Positions 60,984 through 64,000 of a stretch of 64,000 nucleotides of DNA are shown piece after piece. Position 1 is the stretch's first letter, and each line of letters starts with the position of its first letter. The translations under genes and the position numbers were made by a program. The stretch covers positions 283,351 through 347,350 of the forward strand of contig NZ_CAKMSB010000002.1 of NCBI RefSeq assembly GCF_928381405.1, written 5' to 3'. The DNA comes from Rothia nasisuis. Lineage in GTDB: Bacteria > Actinomycetota > Actinomycetes > Actinomycetales > Micrococcaceae. The notes beneath the pieces were generated by a model. It was not told the DNA's origin and made no database searches. It saw only the letters and a program-made list of their open reading frames with translations.

Positions 60984-61097
60984 CTCAAAACCCGTAGAGC
61001 TGGCTCACACCCTAGGCCCTCGCCGACTGCTTCCCCCGATTTTTCGCGGTTTTTGGCCCTAAAAATTCTTGAGGAAGACCAATCAGGCTAGGGCCAG

Positions 61098-62624
61098 CTA
61101 GGCCAGGGAGGCACGGAGCTTTTTCAGGCGGGCCAAGGAGGAATCCTTGCCCAGAATCTCCATGGATTCAAAGAGAGGCGGTGAGATGCGCGCACCGCTC
61201 ATAGCGGTACGCACCGGGCCGAAGGCCAGACGGGGTTTGATTTCCAGGCCGTCGACAATAGCTTCGCGCAGGGCAGCTTCGACGGTTGCAGCAGTGAAAT
61301 CGTCTAGACCTTCTACAGCGGTAATAGCCGCGTCCAGCACTGCCGGTGCTGACTCCTTGAGCTGTTTGGCGGCGTCCTCAGCGACCTCAATCTTCTCATC
61401 GGCGGTGAAGAGGAAGCCCAGCAGGCCGGGGGCCTCTCCCAGAAGCTGCATGCGCTCCTGCACCAGGGGCGCGGCCTCAGTCAGAATAGTCTGCTCGCGC
61501 TCGGTCAGCTTCTCGTAAGACTCAGCGGAAACCAGCTGTGCCTTGTGCAAAAAGGGAACCAGGCGGTTGCGGAAGTCCTCTGCCTCAAGCAGGCGGATGT
61601 GGGTGCCGTTGATGGCCTCTGCCTTCTTGATGTCAAAGCGGGCAGGGTTGGCCAGCACGTCCTTGATGTCGAAGGCGGCAACCATCTGGTCCATGGTGAA
61701 GATGTCTTCGTCGTGGGAGAGGGACCAGCCCAGCAGGGAGAGGTAGTTGAGCAGGCCCTCCTTGATGAAACCGGCATCCAGCAGGTTGTAGAGGCTGGAT
61801 TCTGGGTCGCGCTTGGAGAGCTTCTTATTGCCCTGGCCCATGACGTAGGGCAGGTGGCCGAATTCGGGGATGAAGCTGGTGACGCCCACCTCAACCAGGG
61901 CCCGATAGAGGGCGATCTGGCGGGGGGTGGAGGAGAGCAGGTCTTCACCGCGCAGCACATGGGTGATGCCCATCAGGGCGTCGTCTACGGGGTTGACCAG
62001 GGTGTAGAGGGGTTTGCCGTTGGCGCGGACGACCACGAAGTCGGGTACAGAACCGGCCTTGAAGGTGATGTCGCCGCGCACCAGATCGTGGAAGGTGATG
62101 TCGGTGTCGGGCATGCGCAGGCGCAGGACGGGCTGGCGGCCCTCGGCCCGGTAGGCGGCCTTCTGCTCTTCGGTCAGGCCGCGGTCGAAGTTGTCGTAGC
62201 CTAGCTTGGGGTCTTCGCCCTTGGCCCTGTGGCGCTCTTCAACCTCTTCGGGGGTGGAGAAGTCTTCGTAGACGAACCCTCCGGCCTTGAGCTTCTCTAC
62301 TACCTGAGCGTAGATGTCCATACGTTCTGACTGGCGGTAGGGCTCGTGGGGGCCGCCGACGCCAACGCCTTCGTCCCAGTTGATACCCAGCCACCGCAGG
62401 GATTCGAGCACCTGGTTGAAGGATTCCTCGGAGTCACGGGCAGCGTCGGTATCTTCAATACGGAAGACCATGGTGCCGCCGGTGTGCTTAGCGTAGGCCC
62501 AGTTGAAGAGGGCGGTGCGCACCATGCCCACGTGCGGGGTGCCGGTGGGTGAGGGGCAGAAGCGGACGCGGGTTTCGCTGGGGTCGTTAAGTTTCAGAGC
62601 GTAATCACTCATGGATGTGGGCAC
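61098..62624 (-). CDS. gltX: Glutamate-tRNA ligase
   Basis: Class I aminoacyl-tRNA synthetase of 508 residues charging tRNA-Glu. The HIGH-type motif is [20 protein letters not shown] and the KMSKS-type motif is [13 protein letters not shown]-terminal helical anticodon-binding domain ends [10 protein letters not shown]. The start is ambiguous: GTG at 62624 has AAAGGG 3 bases upstream, ATG at 62612 is 12 bases later. The adjacent tRNA-Gln fits an enzyme that may also charge tRNA-Gln for amidation by GatCAB, as in most actinobacteria; this is inference. The 62625-62708 gap to the FAH gene holds nothing clear. Confidence 0.96.
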   Translation of the reverse strand: MPTSMSDYALKLNDPSETRVRFCPSPTGTPHVGMVRTALFNWAYAKHTGGTMVFRIEDTDAARDSEESFNQVLESLRWLGINWDEGVGVGGPHEPYRQSERMDIYAQVVEKLKAGGFVYEDFSTPEEVEERHRAKGEDPKLGYDNFDRGLTEEQKAAYRAEGRQPVLRLRMPDTDITFHDLVRGDITFKAGSVPDFVVVRANGKPLYTLVNPVDDALMGITHVLRGEDLLSSTPRQIALYRALVEVGVTSFIPEFGHLPYVMGQGNKKLSKRDPESSLYNLLDAGFIKEGLLNYLSLLGWSLSHDEDIFTMDQMVAAFDIKDVLANPARFDIKKAEAINGTHIRLLEAEDFRNRLVPFLHKAQLVSAESYEKLTEREQTILTEAAPLVQERMQLLGEAPGLLGFLFTADEKIEVAEDAAKQLKESAPAVLDAAITAVEGLDDFTAATVEAALREAIVDGLEIKPRLAFGPVRTAMSGARISPPLFESMEILGKDSSLARLKKLRASLA

Positions 62625-62708
62625 ATCCCTTTCTTCTTGAAAGCTGGTGGTGGGTTCTAGTTTACTCGCCGCTTTTCTTCGGCGCGGAACTTTGCTGAGG
62701 GTGATAGT

Positions 62709-63485
62709 TTACTCAGCGCGGACGGTGTTGATTAGGGAGCCGATGCCCTCAACCTCGATCTCGACCTCGTTACCTGCGCTCAGGCGTCCTACCCCTGCGG
62801 GGGTACCGGTGAGGATTACGTCACCGGGCAGCAGGGTGAAGTATTCGCTGGCTGCGGCAACCAGTTCGGCCACGGAGAAAACCATGTCGGCGGTGGTGCC
62901 GTCCTGTTTGAGGTCGCCGTCCACCCAGGTTTGGATGGCCAGGTCGTCGGTCTCTAGCTGGGTTTCGATCCAGGGGCCCAGGGGGCAGGCGCCGTCGAAG
63001 CCCTTGGCCCGGGCCCATTGGATGTCGGTTTTTTGGGCGTCGCGGGCGGTCAGGTCGTTGGCAACGGTGAAGCCGTAGATGACTTCGGGTACGCGATCGA
63101 GGGGTACGGACTTGGCGATCCGGCCGATGACGACGGCGAGTTCACCTTCGAAGGAGACGTTGTCTGACCATTCGGGCAGGGCGATGGGGTCGCCGGGGCC
63201 GATGACGGAGGTGTTGGGCTTGAAGAAGAACTGGGGGGTAGTGGGGGTTTCGTTGCCCAGCTCGGTGGCGTGGTCGCGCCAGTTGCGGGCCACACCAATG
63301 ACCTTGGAGCGGGGGATGATGGGGGCAAGCAGGCGGACGTCGGCAATGGGGTATCGCTTGTCGGTGGGGTTTATGCCGGTGTAGAAGGGGTCGCCGGTCA
63401 GGACGGTGATGGTCTCTTCGCCGGGCTCACCTTCAACCAGGCCAAAGTGCAGGGTATCGTCTACAGTAAATCGGGCAATGCGCAT
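62709..63485 (-). CDS. Fumarylacetoacetate hydrolase family protein
   Basis: FAH-fold metal-dependent enzyme of 258 residues. Family blocks are KVIGVARNWRDHATELG, PQFFFKPNTSVIGPGDPI, the metal-ligand region SFEGELAVVIGR and NDLTARDAQ, and GDVILTGTPAGVG. Members act as acylpyruvate hydrolases, decarboxylases or isomerases in aromatic degradation; nothing here fixes the substrate. The same gene precedes gltX in mycobacteria. It starts 53 bases after the pentapeptide-repeat gene. Confidence 0.9.
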   Translation of the reverse strand: MRIARFTVDDTLHFGLVEGEPGEETITVLTGDPFYTGINPTDKRYPIADVRLLAPIIPRSKVIGVARNWRDHATELGNETPTTPQFFFKPNTSVIGPGDPIALPEWSDNVSFEGELAVVIGRIAKSVPLDRVPEVIYGFTVANDLTARDAQKTDIQWARAKGFDGACPLGPWIETQLETDDLAIQTWVDGDLKQDGTTADMVFSVAELVAAASEYFTLLPGDVILTGTPAGVGRLSAGNEVEIEVEGIGSLINTVRAE

Positions 63486-63538
63486 GGTTCTAGACTACCG
63501 GACTCCCCCAGGGCAGGGCGGTGAAGGCTGGCCTTAGC

Positions 63539-64000
63539 CTACTCTTCCTTGCCTGCCTGCTCTTCTTTGTGGGCTTGGATAATCTCATCAACCAGGGTCT
63601 GGTCAAAACCTTCAGCTTTGAGCAGCTCATCTTCTGCCGGGAGAATTGCACTTGCCTTTAGCTGATCGATTATTCTGCCTCTTACTTCTGGATTCTGTGG
63701 ATTTTCTTCAAATTCATCGAAAAATGAGGCCTTGTCTAGACGAGCATCCATCAGGTTCGCCCCCTCCAGATGAACATCCCACAGGTACGCCCGCTCCAGA
63801 TGAGCACCCTCCAGGTCCGCCTCCTCCAGATTAGCAGCCGCTAGGTACGCCCGCTCCAGATGAGCACCTCCCAGGTTCGCCCCCGCCAGATCAGCACCCA
63901 CCAGCTGCGCCCCCTCCAGATGAGCACCTCCCAGGTTCGCCCCCTCCAGATGAGCACCCTGCAGGCCCGCCCCCGCCAGATCAGCACCCACCAGGTACGC
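63539..64000 (-). CDS. Pentapeptide-repeat protein, C-terminal part (cut by window end)
   Basis: The last 153 residues are in the window; the frame is open to base 64000, and the true start is probably beyond. From the edge down to about residue 95 the sequence is a continuous run of five-residue units of the A(D/N/H)LxG type, such as GADLAGANLGGAHLEG, which would fold as a right-handed quadrilateral beta-helix. The last 50 residues (KASAILPAEDELLKAEGF to KEEQAGKEE) are an acidic helical tail. The DNA shows the same period as near-identical 15- and 30-base repeats (63760-64000). Pentapeptide proteins can mimic DNA and bind gyrase (Qnr, MfpA), but many have unknown roles. Confidence 0.85.
   Translation of the reverse strand, partial: AYLVGADLAGAGLQGAHLEGANLGGAHLEGAQLVGADLAGANLGGAHLERAYLAAANLEEADLEGAHLERAYLWDVHLEGANLMDARLDKASFFDEFEENPQNPEVRGRIIDQLKASAILPAEDELLKAEGFDQTLVDEIIQAHKEEQAGKEE

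Noticed and set aside
61055..61095. Terminator of gltX
   Set aside because: Only a 7-bp stem with a 27-nt loop and no T-run; too weak to list.
63760..64000. Regular repeats resembling a CRISPR array
   Set aside because: The repeats have a codon-length period and encode A(D/N)LxG units in one frame. There are no unique spacers.

Overview
This window looks like chromosomal core DNA from a moderately GC-rich actinobacterium, most likely a Micrococcaceae member. Rothia or a close relative is my best guess from protein style and gene content, but I could not search it. The backbone is a conserved actinobacterial block, almost all on the minus strand. In order of increasing coordinate it runs lepB-rplS-trmD-rimM-khpA-rpsP, ffh, glnK-amtB, ftsY, smc, mutM, rnc-rpmF-DUF177, coaD, rsmD, recG-DAK2-thiL, DUF3515, ddl-gpsA-plsC-murA, leuD-leuC / ltbR, a pair of dynamin-like GTPases, tRNA-Glu/Glu/Gln, gltX and a fumarylacetoacetase-fold enzyme. 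The same genes occur in a similar order in mycobacteria.

Region by region. 1-3.5 kb holds the ribosome and tRNA-modification operon. 3.7-8.0 kb holds a histidine kinase, response regulator, ABC ATPase and permease run. 8.0-9.9 kb is a 627-residue protein of unknown function. 10-12.4 kb holds a NUDIX hydrolase and ffh. 12.6-20.5 kb is a peptide/nickel-type ABC transporter: two permeases, a double ATPase and two paralogous lipoproteins with twin-arginine-like signals. 20.9-24.9 kb holds xth, glnK-amtB with GlnR-like boxes upstream, and ftsY. 25-37.6 kb alternates core genes (smc, mutM) with plus-strand insertions: an MFS exporter, an oleA-oleBC-oleD operon for long-chain olefins, and an AnsP-like permease. 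37.7-49.2 kb is core genes plus a DapC-like aminotransferase, a scramblase-like protein and a proline-rich surface protein. 49.2-60.4 kb covers the cell wall, leucine and GTPase genes. 60.4-64 kb covers tRNAs, gltX, an FAH protein and the C-terminal part of a pentapeptide-repeat protein cut by the window edge.

How it fits together. The core genes serve translation (S16, L19, L32, TrmD, RimM, RsmD, RNase III, GltX with its tRNAs), membrane targeting (Ffh, FtsY, LepB), envelope precursors (MurA, Ddl, PlsC, GpsA), chromosome upkeep (Smc, RecG, MutM, Xth) and nitrogen sensing (AmtB, GlnK). The insertions add peptide uptake, efflux, olefin synthesis and surface functions, and most of the plus-strand genes interrupt the minus-strand block. 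I see no prophage, transposase, CRISPR array or rRNA. The most interesting items are the complete olefin operon, the unknown 627-residue protein, two long perfect palindromes (41 and 56 bp), the GlnR-like box clusters with glnD absent from its usual place, and the pentapeptide-repeat protein at the edge.
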